Assembly: GCF_963678975.1 (NCBI RefSeq)
Contig: NC_089274.1
Location: forward strand, 22,157,133-22,221,132
Direction of reading: 5' to 3'
From: Dysidea avara
Lineage: Eukaryota > Porifera > Demospongiae > Dictyoceratida > Dysideidae
DNA: 64,000 nt
Positions within the stretch are counted from its first letter, which is position 1. Every line of letters starts with the position of its first letter. Both the position numbers and the translations under genes were made by a program. Below are positions 24,891 to 38,595 of this stretch, one piece after another. A model generated the notes under the pieces. The model worked only from the letters and a program-made list of their open reading frames with translations, was not told the origin of the DNA and did not search any database.

Positions 24891-27735
24891 TAGTGTAGAT
24901 ATACATGCGCTACTATGCAAAACAACTTATAAATTCCATCCCGATTGTGACAATATAGATTGTGTCAATATATTGAAAATTATCAGTTGTAGTCAATCGC
25001 TATTACATGTGTTATTGATCCATTGAAAGAGTATAAAGACAGCAATATCAAAATACATACCTTTATTAGTGTAGGGTATATAGTAGAGGTACACATTTTC
25101 ACCACTGCCCTTTTATATTATACTTTATATACTGCATGCATCATGTGGTACCATAGTAATTCTTTAAGTATGCATGCATAGCATAGCAAAACAGTATATA
25201 GTCATCAGTGTTGTAAGGTAGCTATAAAACTAGCTAGTCTGTTGACAAGGGACTCAGATACTTGCTGTCATTGTAACTGAATGATGATATAAAAAGCTCT
25301 TTGGTCACTACATATGCTCTGTATTAAGGTATATACTATATATAGATAATTTAGTGCATGCATGTGCAAGCAGATGTTAATCATATATGCATACATGCAG
25401 TCTTAATGATCAATTTGGACTTTAATAGAATGAGTGCATGTGCTGGTTATAATATAAATTCCAATTAACTTTGTATGTATAGTTACATGCATGCATGTCT
25501 ATGACCGGATCTGTAAGATTCGCACAAGCCTATAATATAGGTAGCTAATCATGCGTAAAATACTTATACATTTTGAGCACCTCCCTCCCCACAGTGCTAG
25601 CTGTTTGTAATCAAGTGGGGAGGTCAGTAATGGATAAAGCCTTGAAAGCAAGAGGAGTTTAATAATATTTGTTTTGTGCCAGTTCTCTCCAAGAGTTAAG
25701 ACGCAAGATAGCTAATGATCTTGATATTTGTATTTTTAATGATAAAGGCTTGTGCCTGTACATCCATATAGACAAATTATGTACTTAGCTATTCTAATTA
25801 CCATACAAAATCTTACTGTAATGTTACTGTTTTAAAATCATTGACAGAGGGAGAAGAATGGGGGTAATGAATTCCAGTCATTGATTATTCTGTTGCTATA
25901 AATATTAGATCTTGTATATGAATTTTCTAACAGGGCACAGAACAACTTGAAAAGCTCAAGTTCTCAATAAGCTTTCTACAGATCTTTATAAACAGAATGT
26001 TATACTGCCTGATTTCACATGTAAAATGCCTTTGAACAAGCATAATTCAATAATGGATGTGCTGTTTTTATTTAGCACACTTAAATTGTCATGCCCGTCA
26101 GTCATTGATCATGCATTGTTAGTTAGCTAAGAATTGGTAGTTACATGCAGGAGTCCATATAATAAAGCTATTCATACCTTTAAAACAAAATAAAACTTTA
26201 GTGGTATTGTTTGTTTGTTTGATTGAATACAACACTGTGATAGCTAGTCAGGTTTGAAAATGTTTCCTTCCCCTTTTCACAATGTTAATTATCATGTATA
26301 CCTTCTCATCACAACTAGTATATGAATACAACCTACAAGGGAAGTTTTACAGTCACATTGCAATCAACACCAAATCAGTGTATATGCCTACATTCTTACT
26401 TTTTATACAATTAATTAACACTGGAAGAACGACGTTATTTTCATACATACTGCTGTGTGAGGGTTTGATTTTATGCATTACCTTTGTCCAGAGTATGTAA
26501 TGCTACCCATTTAGCAAGTATAGGGTCTGAATACAAGCGAATTATAGAATCATCAGAATTCAGGTCCTTTGCAACTTGCATACATAACATGCAATATGAG
26601 GACGTTATGTGCATGGTGTTTTTAGAAGCAGTGTAATTTGACTGTAATAATCCCCTATAGTAGCTAAGTTATATATACTTGTGTACATCTGTGACATTTC
26701 CTTGTGCATGGACTTTGCATGTTACTGTTATTATTATTGATTATAACTTATCAACAACATCTGCATGACTAAATATACATGCACTACTCATACATGGTGA
26801 CTTTTGTGAGTGCATGGAACTACTATAGGATATATAATTGTAACTAAAAGTGGAATAAGTGTTCTGTTTGGTCTTATTGATAATTTGATATACACTTATA
26901 TTAAATGAAGTTTTAAATTCAAATGCCATGGAATCCGATGCCAGTTTCCTCATATTTGTGATACCTCAGACATGCATGTCATGTACAACAGAATTCATAC
27001 ATACATGGTGAAAATTACCAGGTGCGATAATAATGGTAGGCCACATAGAGGCTGTATCAAAACATATGGCTGAAGTGGTATATATCTGCTTCCACTGAAA
27101 TGCTTCCAATGAGTTTTCTACAAATATTTTAAACAGAATTTTTACTGACTGACTATACTGCAAATGCCAAGTGGCATAATGACTATGCACTAAAAATGTT
27201 TTATTTAGTGCACATAAAATAATGTCTTTCAGTAAACTTGGGGTTAATAATGCTCTATTCTAAATATTTGATCATCCAGATCAATAATGGGAAAATTATT
27301 TAGTGACTCAGTAAGTCTGGATCATTACATGGAATCTGGCAATGGTACTGAATATAGTATTCTTCATGTTGTAAGAGTAACCTTTTTTTACAAATTCATA
27401 CAATTAAGAATTATTTGTAGCTATCTTATCTGTTTGCATGTTAAAACAAAGCAATACTTTCATGATATTGTTTGATTAAATAAAACTGTAATTTAGTTAG
27501 CTAGGTCAGCAAATTTTTCCTCACACCTGTTGTGATATACAAAGATACATGAATTTCTCATCACAAAAGTGCACTTAGAGGATTGCTATATTTTTCAAAA
27601 GTTATAGCACTTTGCACATCTGTGACAGTACAGTGTTAATTTGCAAGGAATCACATTTCAATGTTTTCACTCCAACACCACATCAATCTAGCCAGACAGA
27701 CTGATGCCCACACTTAGGTCCGATTTAATTATTTT
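24891..27735. other. Gene-free stretch with an internal diverged duplication
   Basis: No credible gene. 25930-26330 and 27100-27570 are related in order: tctacagatctttataaacagaatg against tctacaaatattttaaacagaat, TTTATTTAGCACAC against TTTATTTAGTGCAC, then the block AAAACAAA-AAA-CTTT...ATTGTTTGATT and CTCATCACAA. Short ORFs do not correspond between the two copies. Confidence 0.5.
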
Positions 27736-27779
27736 GTGTGGTTTCCTATGTGTCATAAGGCTCACCCCCATGCACTATG

Positions 27780-28596
27780 TGAGAAAAGCTGTGATTTAAA
27801 AAGTGTAACCCTAAGTAAGCTTTATACTATCTCAAGAACCTATTACATGGATAACTCTCCCTTGTCCCAAGTTGACAGTTGCAAGTACTTAGGTGTCATC
27901 ATCCAATCAGACCTAAAATGGAACATGCATGTCAACTACATAACAGCTAAAGCCAACAAAACATTGGGATTTCTCAAACGTAATATCTCATGTGCCTCAA
28001 TCCATGCTAAGAAATTAGCATACACCGTATTTATTCGTTCCCAACTCGAATATGCTGCAACAGTGTGGGCACCCTGGCAGTCTACCTTAATATCCCGGTT
28101 AGAGCAGATACAACGAAGAGCAGCCCGGTTTGTGACCAATACATACACACGTGACCCTACTGTTAGCGTAACTAACCTTATGGACCAGCTGGACTGGGAA
28201 TCACTTGAAAGCAGACGATTAAAATTAAGATTATCCATGATGTACAAAATTATCCACAATGAAATTGATATCCCATTTGATTTGTATACTAACTTTGCAA
28301 CATATTCCAGTACAAGAAATTATCATCCTTTTAACCTCCTATCATTGCAAGCATCAAAGACCTCATATCAGTCCTCATTTTTTCCATCAACAATTTCACT
28401 TTGGAATGATTTACCTAACCTAGCTAAAGACTCTAATTCACTTGAAGTATTTAAATCTATAATTAAATTATAATTTACTTATTGTATTGAATTATTATTA
28501 TTATTTTTTTGTGATTTGTCTGTACATTTTTCTTCATTTCTGAAGTTGTACAGTATAGGTAAATAATAATAATAAAATAATAATTTAGGTGCTTGA
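27780..28596 (+). pseudogene. 5'-truncated LINE, C-terminal part of reverse transcriptase ORF
   Basis: An open frame to the stop at 28473 encodes the C-terminal thumb/post-RT region typical of CR1/Jockey-like LINEs. It has SQVDSCKYLGV, then LKWNMHVNYITAKANKTLGF, FIRSQLEYAATVWAPW, the basic RLEQIQRRAARFV, and a final FFPSTISLWNDLP before the stop. The 5' two-thirds (endonuclease and RT palm with its FADD box) are absent, consistent with 5' truncation on insertion. The ORF may be read from 27736, but similarity begins only about 27790. A 3'UTR with an AATAATAAT tail ends near 28596. The frame is undamaged, so the insertion is fairly young compared with the LINE at 21640-22790. Confidence 0.85.
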
Positions 28597-29550
28597 TTGT
28601 TTACTTGGATGGTATCTCCTTCGCGATCTCCTTATATAGGATTCCGCCAATAAGCCACTTAAGTGTTAACTAAACGATTATCATGGCTTCACTATGGATT
28701 TTTTACTCTGGCGTTCTCACTAATTCCTCATTCTGGCCTGTCAAGCATGATAACTGGTGGTATGTGTAACATTTGTACAACTGTACATGATGTTGCAGCT
28801 GTTGTATTTTATACAACAGCTGAAAAACCACCTTGAAAAGTATCCTTCAACTCAAAACAATTCTCCAGTGGTTCTTTGCAATGGGTATAAGTCCACTAGT
28901 AAGTATCAAGTGAAATGGAAACTGAGGTAGCTAAGTGTATTTCAGACAAAACTGAAATCTGCCCGTTTGTCAGGAGAATCCTGGGATAAAAAGTAGCAAG
29001 GCTTGCTGAATGGATCATTGTGCGTGACCATGACCTATTTTTTATTTCGTTTTTGGATGAAAACAGCCCAAACCGGGCCGTTTCTTCTTGCCAAAACGCC
29101 ATTACGCTCGAGAAGCCATACAAGATCGCGCTCATAGTTAGGTTTTTTGGTGTGCGCTGCTTGTGGCTAATAGAATCTGTCTTTATTGAACTCAGTATAG
29201 GCAATTTGTGCTCTGAAGACTTGCAAGGTGGTTTTTTCGCTCCGTGATTATTTGTACGTGGGCGGGTTATCCAGATTAAGTACTCTAATAGAGCAGTCAC
29301 GTAAATACTCTAATAATGCAGTCAAGTGTATAACAATAGTCCTTGCACTGAGTTTGACAGCTATTAAAGGCACTAGTAATGTAAATTGTAGCTCATATTA
29401 TTAGGAGACTCTCAGTCTGTATACACATTAGAATTTCATCAGTTTCATGTTTGTACTGAAACGTTGACAGTGTTACAATGCAGGATGTAAAATTACACTA
29501 TTTACCACAGTCTTCATTATCAATCAAAGAAATCCATAATCCAGTACTGG
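28597..29550. other. Gene-free stretch, partly GC-richer, ending in a motif pair
   Basis: 29020-29270 is noticeably richer in CG than its surroundings (for example ccaaaccgggccgtttcttc) and may be an unrecognised element. 29283-29318 carries two CTCTAATAG-type motifs 25 bp apart; its right side (gtcaagtgtataa) matches 52670-52685. ORFs on both strands (28896-29300 minus, 29020-29247 plus) overlap and neither resembles a known protein. Confidence 0.45.
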
Positions 29551-29718
29551 ATTAATAAATAAAAAAAAGAAAATTTTAAGAGGGAGAATAGGGATCGCTG
29601 AAAAAAGCCACGAAACAAGAAGGGATCGCTGGGATGGTAACAGGGCCGCCCAGAGAAATTAAGGGGCCCAGGGCAAAGAGTTAAAGTGGGCCCTTCACCC
29701 AAGCTGTAAGTTGAAGAC

Positions 29719-29749
<31 letters not shown>

Positions 29750-30198
29750 TCACAACTTACTGACAATGACAATAATTACCCATCATCAATCATATCTCCT
29801 TATCTATAAGCTTGCTACACTGCTCCTCTGAAGAATATACTGTGACTGCTCTATTAGAGTATTTAGATCTGACTGTTCTATTAGAGTATATCGATCTTTT
29901 AAACAGGTATTCAGGGGGCCCTTCATGGGGCCTCCTGGGGCCCCTTTCAGGCTGGGGCCTGGGGCAAAATGCCCCAGTTGCCCCCCCCCTCCCCCCCCTG
30001 TGGGCGGCCCTGGATGGTAATGTAAACCACAAATCCTCATTTCAAAATGACAGAGCATGTAACTAAAGATTTATGACAGAGAGTCAAAATAGGGATTTGT
30101 GGTTTACATTACCACCCCAGTGATCCCTTCTTGTTTCGTGGCTTTTTTCAGTAATCCCTATTCTCCCTCTTAAAATTTTCAATTTTTATTCATCTAGT
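29551..30198. mobile_element. Palindromic MITE split by a hAT-like insertion
   Basis: Left arm 29551-29640 plus 30013-30045 is the inverted complement of about 30085-30198. Shared words include gaaaattttaagagggagaa, tagggatcgctg, ccacgaaacaagaagggatc and gtaaaccacaaatcc. The left arm is interrupted exactly at GATGGTAA by the 372-bp element at 29641-30012. A sister copy without that insertion is at 34648-34920. Confidence 0.85.
29641..30012. mobile_element. hAT-like MITE with perfect 8-bp target duplication
   Basis: It is flanked by GATGGTAA on both sides (29633-29640 and 30013-30020). The ends are CAGGGCCGCCCAGAG and, inverted, CAGGGCCGCCCACAG. The interior has a poly(A) run of about 28 (29721-29748) next to GGTCACAACTT and a motif doublet at 29849-29886. 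GC-rich ends (gcccaggggg types) follow. A full relative in opposite orientation lies at 40879-41262. Confidence 0.92.
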
Positions 30199-32311
<2,113 letters not shown>

Positions 32312-32399
32312 ATGCATACCAACTATAGCTGCTCCTCCAGGAGTACATTGTACAATCAAAGTTGAGGTGTGATTCTCAAGATACTGTTCCTGTGATGAC

Positions 32400-33410
32400 T
32401 TTCTGGTGCTGCTTCAATGCTAGAGTTGGAGTCCTGGGTCCTGATGAAGAGTCTTGGAGGTACCCTCTTTGCTGATCATGAAAACTTATAGCTTAGTGCC
32501 AATTAAGAGATGCCTTGTGCCAAGTCTTGGAGTGGTCTAGATCTGGTGTTCCTCCTCAAATGTTGTTCATTATAGGTCCTCTCCTTTCATGGAGATATGC
32601 AGGCTGAAATTAGGGTTGGTTTAGATGGCCTCTGGCAACGATGCACCCTGACACCATGTTCAATATTTATTTTATTGTTTACCTACCCAGAGGAATGATT
32701 GTCATGAAGTTGGCATTAATGTACTGGCTTGATCTAGGAGGAAGTTGGTTGGTAATTGGACAGCCAAATGTCAACTAAAAGTTGCTGATGACTAAGTTTC
32801 TAGCCTTGACAAGTTAGAAAGTGTAACTACAGGATTTTTAAGTATAGGACAGCTGACTAGTAGATGGGGATCTGACTGTTAGTGTAAGTGTTCCTATACG
32901 TAGGTAAAACCAAAGAGATGGGATGGCTTTTGGTGATGGTTTGAGTTGACTGCTGCTAATACTACCACTCCATTACAGACTGATGGTGGGGAGATTGAGA
33001 TGATAGTGAACAACTTCTGACTCAGTGGTATCTATATAGTGATGGTGAAATCTCTGAGGATATTAAGTATATAGCTAAAGCTTCCTGTGTTCTTGGATGT
33101 TTGAGGCATGATCAGGCATCAAATCTTTGCTGATTCTATTTTGTCCTTGAGGGCATGCAATATATGACAATGTTAGCTGTGCTGCTGTAATTGTATGGGG
33201 CTGAGTCATGGACTCTTAATTAAGGCTCTACATGTGAAATGTTTGACTGCTGGATTTCCACAATAATTATGTTTATAGGTGTCTCCCTTGTAAGTGTGGA
33301 AGAACCCCAGAAGAGCTGGAGATTGTACAGGATATCAGAAGTATATACTGCATTTCAAAAGCGTAGATTAGGCTTCATTATCACACTTTCCATATACGTA
33401 GTTACTTGTG
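32400..33410 (+). pseudogene. Degraded LINE reverse transcriptase remnant (endonuclease-RT type)
   Basis: Translated pieces on the plus strand, in shifting frames, follow the order of an invertebrate endonuclease-RT LINE. A region near 32640-32700 resembles the stretch before LFN-YF. KLVGN-like follows at about 32750, then TDGGEIEMIVNNF at 32980-33020 and a SSDGEISEDIKY-like stretch at 33045-33075. After that come IAKAS and VFGCLRH-like at about 33080-33110, and the segment around TVLLYGAESWTL at about 33180-33215. Stops are frequent, so it is long dead. The right end is near a TG tract at 33428. Confidence 0.6.
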
Positions 33411-33425
33411 GATAACTTGAGGCTG

Positions 33426-33427
<2 letters not shown>

Positions 33428-33472
<45 letters not shown>
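33428..33472. repeat. (TG)n microsatellite
   Basis: About 22 TG units followed by TGCATGCGCG and a short further TG run. Confidence 0.95.
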
Positions 33473-33473
<1 letters not shown>

Positions 33474-33485
33474 ATGCGCGTGTGT

Positions 33486-34647
33486 GTAGTGGCAGCAAGA
33501 TGTTGTGGGTAACACCAATACATATTACAGTAAAATCTCTCTAATCCAACACCTCTGTAATACCTCTATGATTTGACACTGTTTTCTGTACCAAAAAGAC
33601 TTTTCTACTTTGATAATTCAACATCCTTACTAATCTGACACATTTTTGTGCCAATGGATGTCAGATTATAGATATATTATGTATTATTAGTTCAACTTTA
33701 CAATCATGTTTACAGTCACAAGACATGCAGAGTTGACATATACAAGAGCTGTATAGTAAGCACAACATTCATGTGTTATTTTCTCTATTATACAAAGTAG
33801 TTATAGTAGCATTCTTGCACTAAGACGTTTCATGTTAATCTTCTTTACATGTATATAATTTTTGTTGCATCATCTGCTGAATTCATCTCTAAATCTTCAT
33901 CTTCTCCAATGGATACTTTGTAGTCATGATGGTAATTTGTCAATAGCGGATCCAGCATGAGACATTTGAGGCAAATGCTCTTTCCCTCCCTCCCTTTCAC
34001 GGTGCAGCTCTTATATGCATGATATCATACAGGGAATCTACAGAGAAGCTGTATATACCCTAACTTAATCATGGCAGACATATACAGGGGAGAGAGCATA
34101 GGCATCCTCCTCACAGCCTTTTTCAGGTAACTACAAATGAATTTAAACAATACTGAGTGCATGGTTAATAACTCTAATTGAAGAATCATTGCAATAGCAT
34201 GTTTGAGTTGGCTAAGCCTATTTGGGTCAGTTACATTGTCAGTGATGCTAAACTCTCCATTTAGATAACTCAGATGCAATATGACATTTGAATATCCTCA
34301 TTGTAAAATTGAGAGTGAATTTAGCACTAAATCTAGCTAGAGAAATTTTCTTCCTGACCACGTATATCTTGGTTTGGTTGTGCACATACCTTTTCCAGCT
34401 CCTGAATCCATCCCTATATCTTTGTATGTAGCTGTTCAGGTTTTTTTAACGCTGAAAGATTGATATAGATGTCCAGTCTTTCACACCCTCTGAAATACCT
34501 GTGGTTGCTTACATTAAGTCATGCATGGCAAGTATAGAATAATGAGTATAAAAAGTATCATCTACAGTACCACAAGCCAGCTCTTCTGTAAAGAATTCCG
34601 CAATCAGAACTTTATAATTCAATTATGAATTATAAAATGTAAATGAA
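33486..34647. other. Gene-free stretch
   Basis: 33520-33680 has the repeated sense of AATCTCTCTAATCC...CTAATCTGACAC typical of transposon debris, but no ends can be fixed. The 84-codon minus-strand ORF at 34025-34279 has no recognisable features. Confidence 0.4.
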
Positions 34648-34920
34648 TTAGATAAATGAAAATTGGAATTTATGAAGGGGAATAGGGATCACAGAAAGAA
34701 GCAACAAAACAAAAAGGGATCGCTGAGGTGGTAATGTAAACCACAGATTCTTATTTTAACTCGGCAGAACTTTTTAATTGAAAAAATATTTAAACAAGGG
34801 ATAATATAGTCAAAGTAGGAATTTGTGGATTACATTGCTACCCCAGCAATCCCTTCTTGGTTTGTTGCTTTATTCAGCAACCGTTAATTCCCCTTTTAAA
34901 TTCCAACTTTTATTTATTTG
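34648..34920. mobile_element. Palindromic MITE, sister of 29551-30198
   Basis: The arms 34648-34745 and about 34822-34920 are inverted complements. They share with the 29.6-30.2 kb copy the words aatagggatc, gggatcgctg, ggtggtaatgtaaaccaca and ttgttgcttt-attcagcaa. It lacks the 372-bp hAT insertion, giving a paralogous uninterrupted state. No ORF. Confidence 0.8.
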
Positions 34921-35247
34921 TAGATACTATGATTGCAGCCAACTGTTGGTATCAACTATTTTCTCATCTTTGTTTGCAATGTCAGTAAGCATCAATATTA
35001 TAATCAAACTTGTAACTCAGTGAGATTTTATTAAGCATCCAGTAAGTGATAATTATGCAAGGCAATTTGGTAAGACACATGTAGTCCATCAAATTCAAAT
35101 GTGATTTGTAGTGACTGATAAATTTTAATCCCAATCAAATGGACTGGCCAAACCTGTGAAGCAATTAATTACATTGAAGCAGCCTATGTAAAGAGATAAT
35201 ACATACATTGTTTACAAGATTGTTATTATAGTCTTTACTTCTACTAG

Positions 35248-36357
35248 ATGAGGATACATAAAACATTACAACAAACAAATGTCCGACTGCTGATTATTGC
35301 TGTTTTCATGGTGATTCTCATCACCAGGATAGTCACTGAAATCAAACAACAGCAAACCTTCATCTACACTACTATGGATTCTATAACACAGCAAGCTCCA
35401 AGACTTACTCGTATTGGAAAAGAATTAGACTTTGATTACAACAGCTGTCCTCCATCATCAGTGATGTTGAACTCTACACAGTTAAACACTGCTCCATTAC
35501 ATGACAATTGTCCACATGTGTTTATCATAGGAGCTCGTAAAGGAGGGACCACTGCAATGTATCAGTACTTGTCCCATCATCCTGATTTTGGTGGCGTCCG
35601 ATTGAAAAAAGGACCTGCATCCGGAGAAACATTTTACTTTTCAAATTACTACGGTAGGAAACCTTGGAGTGAGTATGTGTCAGAGTTTCCTACTGATAAA
35701 ATGAGTGGTGATTCAACTGTTGGCAACTTACTGAACTGTCATGTACCACAGAGACTATACAGTAGTTGTGGCAGGACAGCTAAGGTGGTTGTGCTACTCA
35801 GGGACCCTCTAGAGAGGTTCCAGTCCAGCTTCAGATTGAGAGTGCGTAGTAAAAGGAAAGGCTACAATGATCAGGTGCATATTTCAGACATCGTAGATCA
35901 ACAAATTGATAGATTTTACTTACATGCAGTGTCCTCAAGAGATAATGTTAACATGGATGACCTTAGTAGTCATCCCAATAAGCTAAAATGTATGCATGGT
36001 GAGGATAGGAATATGGTTTATGCTGGATTATATTATGTACATCTTCACAATTGGTTGTGCAACTTTCCAGCTGAGAACATAATCATCTTAAACACAGAAC
36101 AGTTTCGTGATAACTCAGTGAAGAGTTTGGCTGAAGTGATGGAGTTTGTTGACCTACAACCTCTTGAAGATCACAAAATGCAACAAGTGACATCAGTTCT
36201 ATACAACTATGGAGGGAGACTGGAGGATGAGCTGTCATTTAGAAAGTTGTCTGTGTCTGACAGAAAGAAGCTAATGCCGATTTATGAACCCTTCAACAAG
36301 AAGTTATTTCAGTTACTGAATTGGAACACTGTGAAATGGAATAAAATATCAGAGTAG
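35248..36357 (+). CDS. Type II membrane carbohydrate sulfotransferase (CHST15/heparan-sulfotransferase-like)
   Basis: This is an intact 369-aa single-exon gene. It is predicted to transfer sulfate from PAPS to a glycan in the Golgi lumen. A short basic cytosolic N-terminus leads to one membrane segment (about residues 12-29, VRLLIIAVFMVILITRIV) and a stem. The catalytic domain has a 5'-phosphosulfate-binding loop IIGARKGGTTAMYQYL (93-108, with the usual Lys in RKGGT) and a 3'-phosphate-binding strand VVVLLRDPLERFQSSF (180-195). YAGLYYVHLHNWL further on fits the C-terminal part of this family. Asn75 is a possible N-glycosylation site (NST). The spacing resembles GalNAc4S-6-O-sulfotransferase-type and heparan sulfate sulfotransferases, but the acceptor cannot be told. 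The ATG directly follows a pyrimidine-rich stretch ending CTACTAG, a plausible 3' splice site, so a 5'UTR exon may lie upstream. An AATAAA overlaps the last codons (about 36340). Confidence 0.9.
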   Translation: MRIHKTLQQTNVRLLIIAVFMVILITRIVTEIKQQQTFIYTTMDSITQQAPRLTRIGKELDFDYNSCPPSSVMLNSTQLNTAPLHDNCPHVFIIGARKGGTTAMYQYLSHHPDFGGVRLKKGPASGETFYFSNYYGRKPWSEYVSEFPTDKMSGDSTVGNLLNCHVPQRLYSSCGRTAKVVVLLRDPLERFQSSFRLRVRSKRKGYNDQVHISDIVDQQIDRFYLHAVSSRDNVNMDDLSSHPNKLKCMHGEDRNMVYAGLYYVHLHNWLCNFPAENIIILNTEQFRDNSVKSLAEVMEFVDLQPLEDHKMQQVTSVLYNYGGRLEDELSFRKLSVSDRKKLMPIYEPFNKKLFQLLNWNTVKWNKISE

Positions 36358-36519
36358 CTATTCCATCCAAATATCAGATTGATTATGTGCCTATCATATT
36401 CTGTTGTATAGTATTAGAGAAATTATAAGCATTTCTCTTAGGTTTATCTAATCAGTTTATGATTGTATATATATACATAGGCAACATTAAGGGACTATCA
36501 CTATTACATAGCTACATAC

Positions 36520-36870
36520 ATACTGTACATACATACATACATACTGTACGTACGTACATACATGCATACATACATACATATACATACATACATACATACA
36601 TACATACATACATACATACATACATACATACATACATACATACATACATACATACATACATACATACATACATACATACATACATACATACATACATACA
36701 TACATACATACATACATACATACATACATGCATACATACATTCATACATACATACATACATACATATATACATACATACATACATACATACATACATACA
36801 TACATACATACATACATTCATGCATACATACATACATACATACATACATACATACATACATACATACATA
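36520..36870. repeat. (CATA)n tetranucleotide tract
   Basis: About 350 bp of ACAT/CATA repeats with occasional TGCA, TTCA and TATA variants, about 160 bp past the sulfotransferase stop. The 12-nt effective period keeps several frames open, producing spurious Tyr-Ile-His and Cys-Met-Tyr-Val ORFs. Confidence 0.97.
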
Positions 36871-36910
36871 CAAGGGGGGCTTCCTGGGGTTCCGGAAACC
36901 CCCTTGAAAT
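36871..36910. mobile_element. Fragment of hAT-like MITE end
   Basis: The hairpin-like ggggttccggaaacccccttg resembles 51883-51918 (ggtttccacggaaaccccct) inside the hAT-like element at 51870-52218. Only this end remains, next to the CATA tract. 36911-37229 shows nothing else recognisable. Confidence 0.5.
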
Positions 36911-37348
36911 TTGAACTAGGCTTGCAGCAGGGCACCAAATCATCACAGTTTGGCTGCACAAATATATGACCTAATTTTGTAAAATTAGTCTTTATGTCAC
37001 ATGTGAAATACGTAGAAATCTGCACTTAAATGTGTCACCATTAAAGATGTACCTGATAAAATATTTCATAGGATTCTTGTAATTCAGGGTGCTGACTAAA
37101 TGTGTGTAGTCTATATGCATCCTTGCCTATAACCTATATTATCACCTGTGGTCACTATAGATGCAGCATTATAATATTATTTTCATTGTAAAATATTTAA
37201 AAACTTGAAAAACTGCAACATATAAATTATGCAAATTTATGCATGTATGTATGTAGTATGTACATACATACATGTAACATTTGCTAGATAATTACACATA
37301 CATATATATGCCTACATTTATACCGGGCTACTTCTGTTGTTAATAATA

Positions 37349-38490
37349 TCACTGAGTTGCACAGTTGAGAGAACATATTTTCATTTCTATCCAACTTGGG
37401 TTGTAGTAACTTCCTCCAAAGCCAATTAATCCACATCGAGCAGGATTGGATTGAAAGGTGATGTTCAGCAGTTGTTGTACCATCAACCTAGTTCCATTGC
37501 CTCTAACATTGGCAACTTTTGCTGCACAGTTTCCTGTCCTCCATTTATCATTGTCATTATTATATGTGCTGAATTTCATGCCATTGAGATGATGATGTGT
37601 TGAGAATGGATCAGTAAGAGATTCACCAGTAAACCCATCAATATAGTCAGTGGGTATTCTTCAATAACACTTCCTACTCTAAACAGATTGTAGTGAGGTA
37701 GGATCTGATCTTGTTGGGAAATTCATATCCACTCTGAGTTCCCACTGACCAGCTTGGGTGAGGCAGTTCATGGCCTTAAGGCCATACCAGAATTCTCCAT
37801 TCAGATCTCCAAATCCTTTCTCATATAGCCCAGGGCCAATCAAAATTCTCAGATCCATCTTTCCTCCTCTATATGACTGTCCATCCTCCAATTGCTGTTG
37901 TAGTGTCACAGTACATGCAACTATTGATATAGTCTTCCACTCAGGGGCGGATACAGGGGGGATCAAAGGGGGCTCTTGACCCCCCCTCCAAAAATTTTTA
38001 GTATACCAAGATCGAAATACTCTAATAGAGCAGTCACTCTAATAAAGCAGTCAGAGTATTAGAACAGTGTGTAGTGAGCTATGTAAGGATTTTTATGTAC
38101 TTTATCAGCTATAAATGCGTGGTTGGTGAGGTGGGCAGCTATTGTCAGCTGGCTGTGACCTTTTTTTTATTTTAATTTTATTTTATTTGGGTCTCACCCT
38201 ATCAAACCAGAGACAATGTAATGCCTCAGTTCATTTTTGATCCCCCCTTTCCATAAGTCTGGATCCACCCTTGCTCCCACTAACCAGTTATTCATTTTGA
38301 ATACACCAGATGGAGATTGGTCAAAATAATTCTCTTTGAAAACACAACAATTGTCAGGAGGTGGTAGGCCACATGGATACAGATGTGTTTCGGTACTTTT
38401 CTTGATTTCTTTTATTTGCTGATCACAATATGTACTAGCAACTATCCCAGTAACGAACGGTGATATGAGAATGACATGAGGTGTTATCAT
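37349..38490 (-). pseudogene. FReD pseudogene (copy 4), interrupted by a transposon
   Basis: This is the former FReD gene closest to copy 3. The 5' part (38194-38490) keeps the signal peptide, YPCGLPPPDNCC and VFKMNNW. A hAT-like MITE at 37942-38273 then splits the gene within the CSGRLSIVG-equivalent codons. The middle part (about 37679-37940) keeps GFGDLNGEFWYGLKAMNCL. The last part (37349-37579) keeps KFSTYNNDND, GLIGFGGSYYNPSWIEMK and the C-terminal NCATQ. Small indels occur around the RRKDGS region and near 37455-37495, where WWYN-type pocket residues are lost. The calcium motif has changed (YNNDND for YDNDND). It cannot encode a working FReD. Confidence 0.92.
37942..38273. mobile_element. 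hAT-like MITE inside the FReD pseudogene
   Basis: The ends are CAGGGGCGGATACAGG and, inverted, CAAGGGTGGATCCAG. The 8-bp target copies are CTTCCACT (37934-37941) and CTCCCACT (38274-38281), with one mismatch. It is 332 bp, with motifs at 38020-38047 (17 bp apart), a T-rich run after GGCTGTGACC and then GGTCTCACC. Its closest relative is 51870-52218. Confidence 0.88.
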
Positions 38491-38595
38491 TATAAATAGA
38501 TTTGTCTACAGAGTACAGAATTGCATGTAAATTATTGCACATGTCATGGGACTGCATGTGTGTACAATACATAGTAGGGATTTTAGTATGTGATG

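Noticed and set aside
36459-37025. Tyr-Ile-His-Thr and Cys-Met-Tyr-Val ORFs on both strands
   Set aside because: Produced by the CATA tetranucleotide tract; no independent coding evidence.
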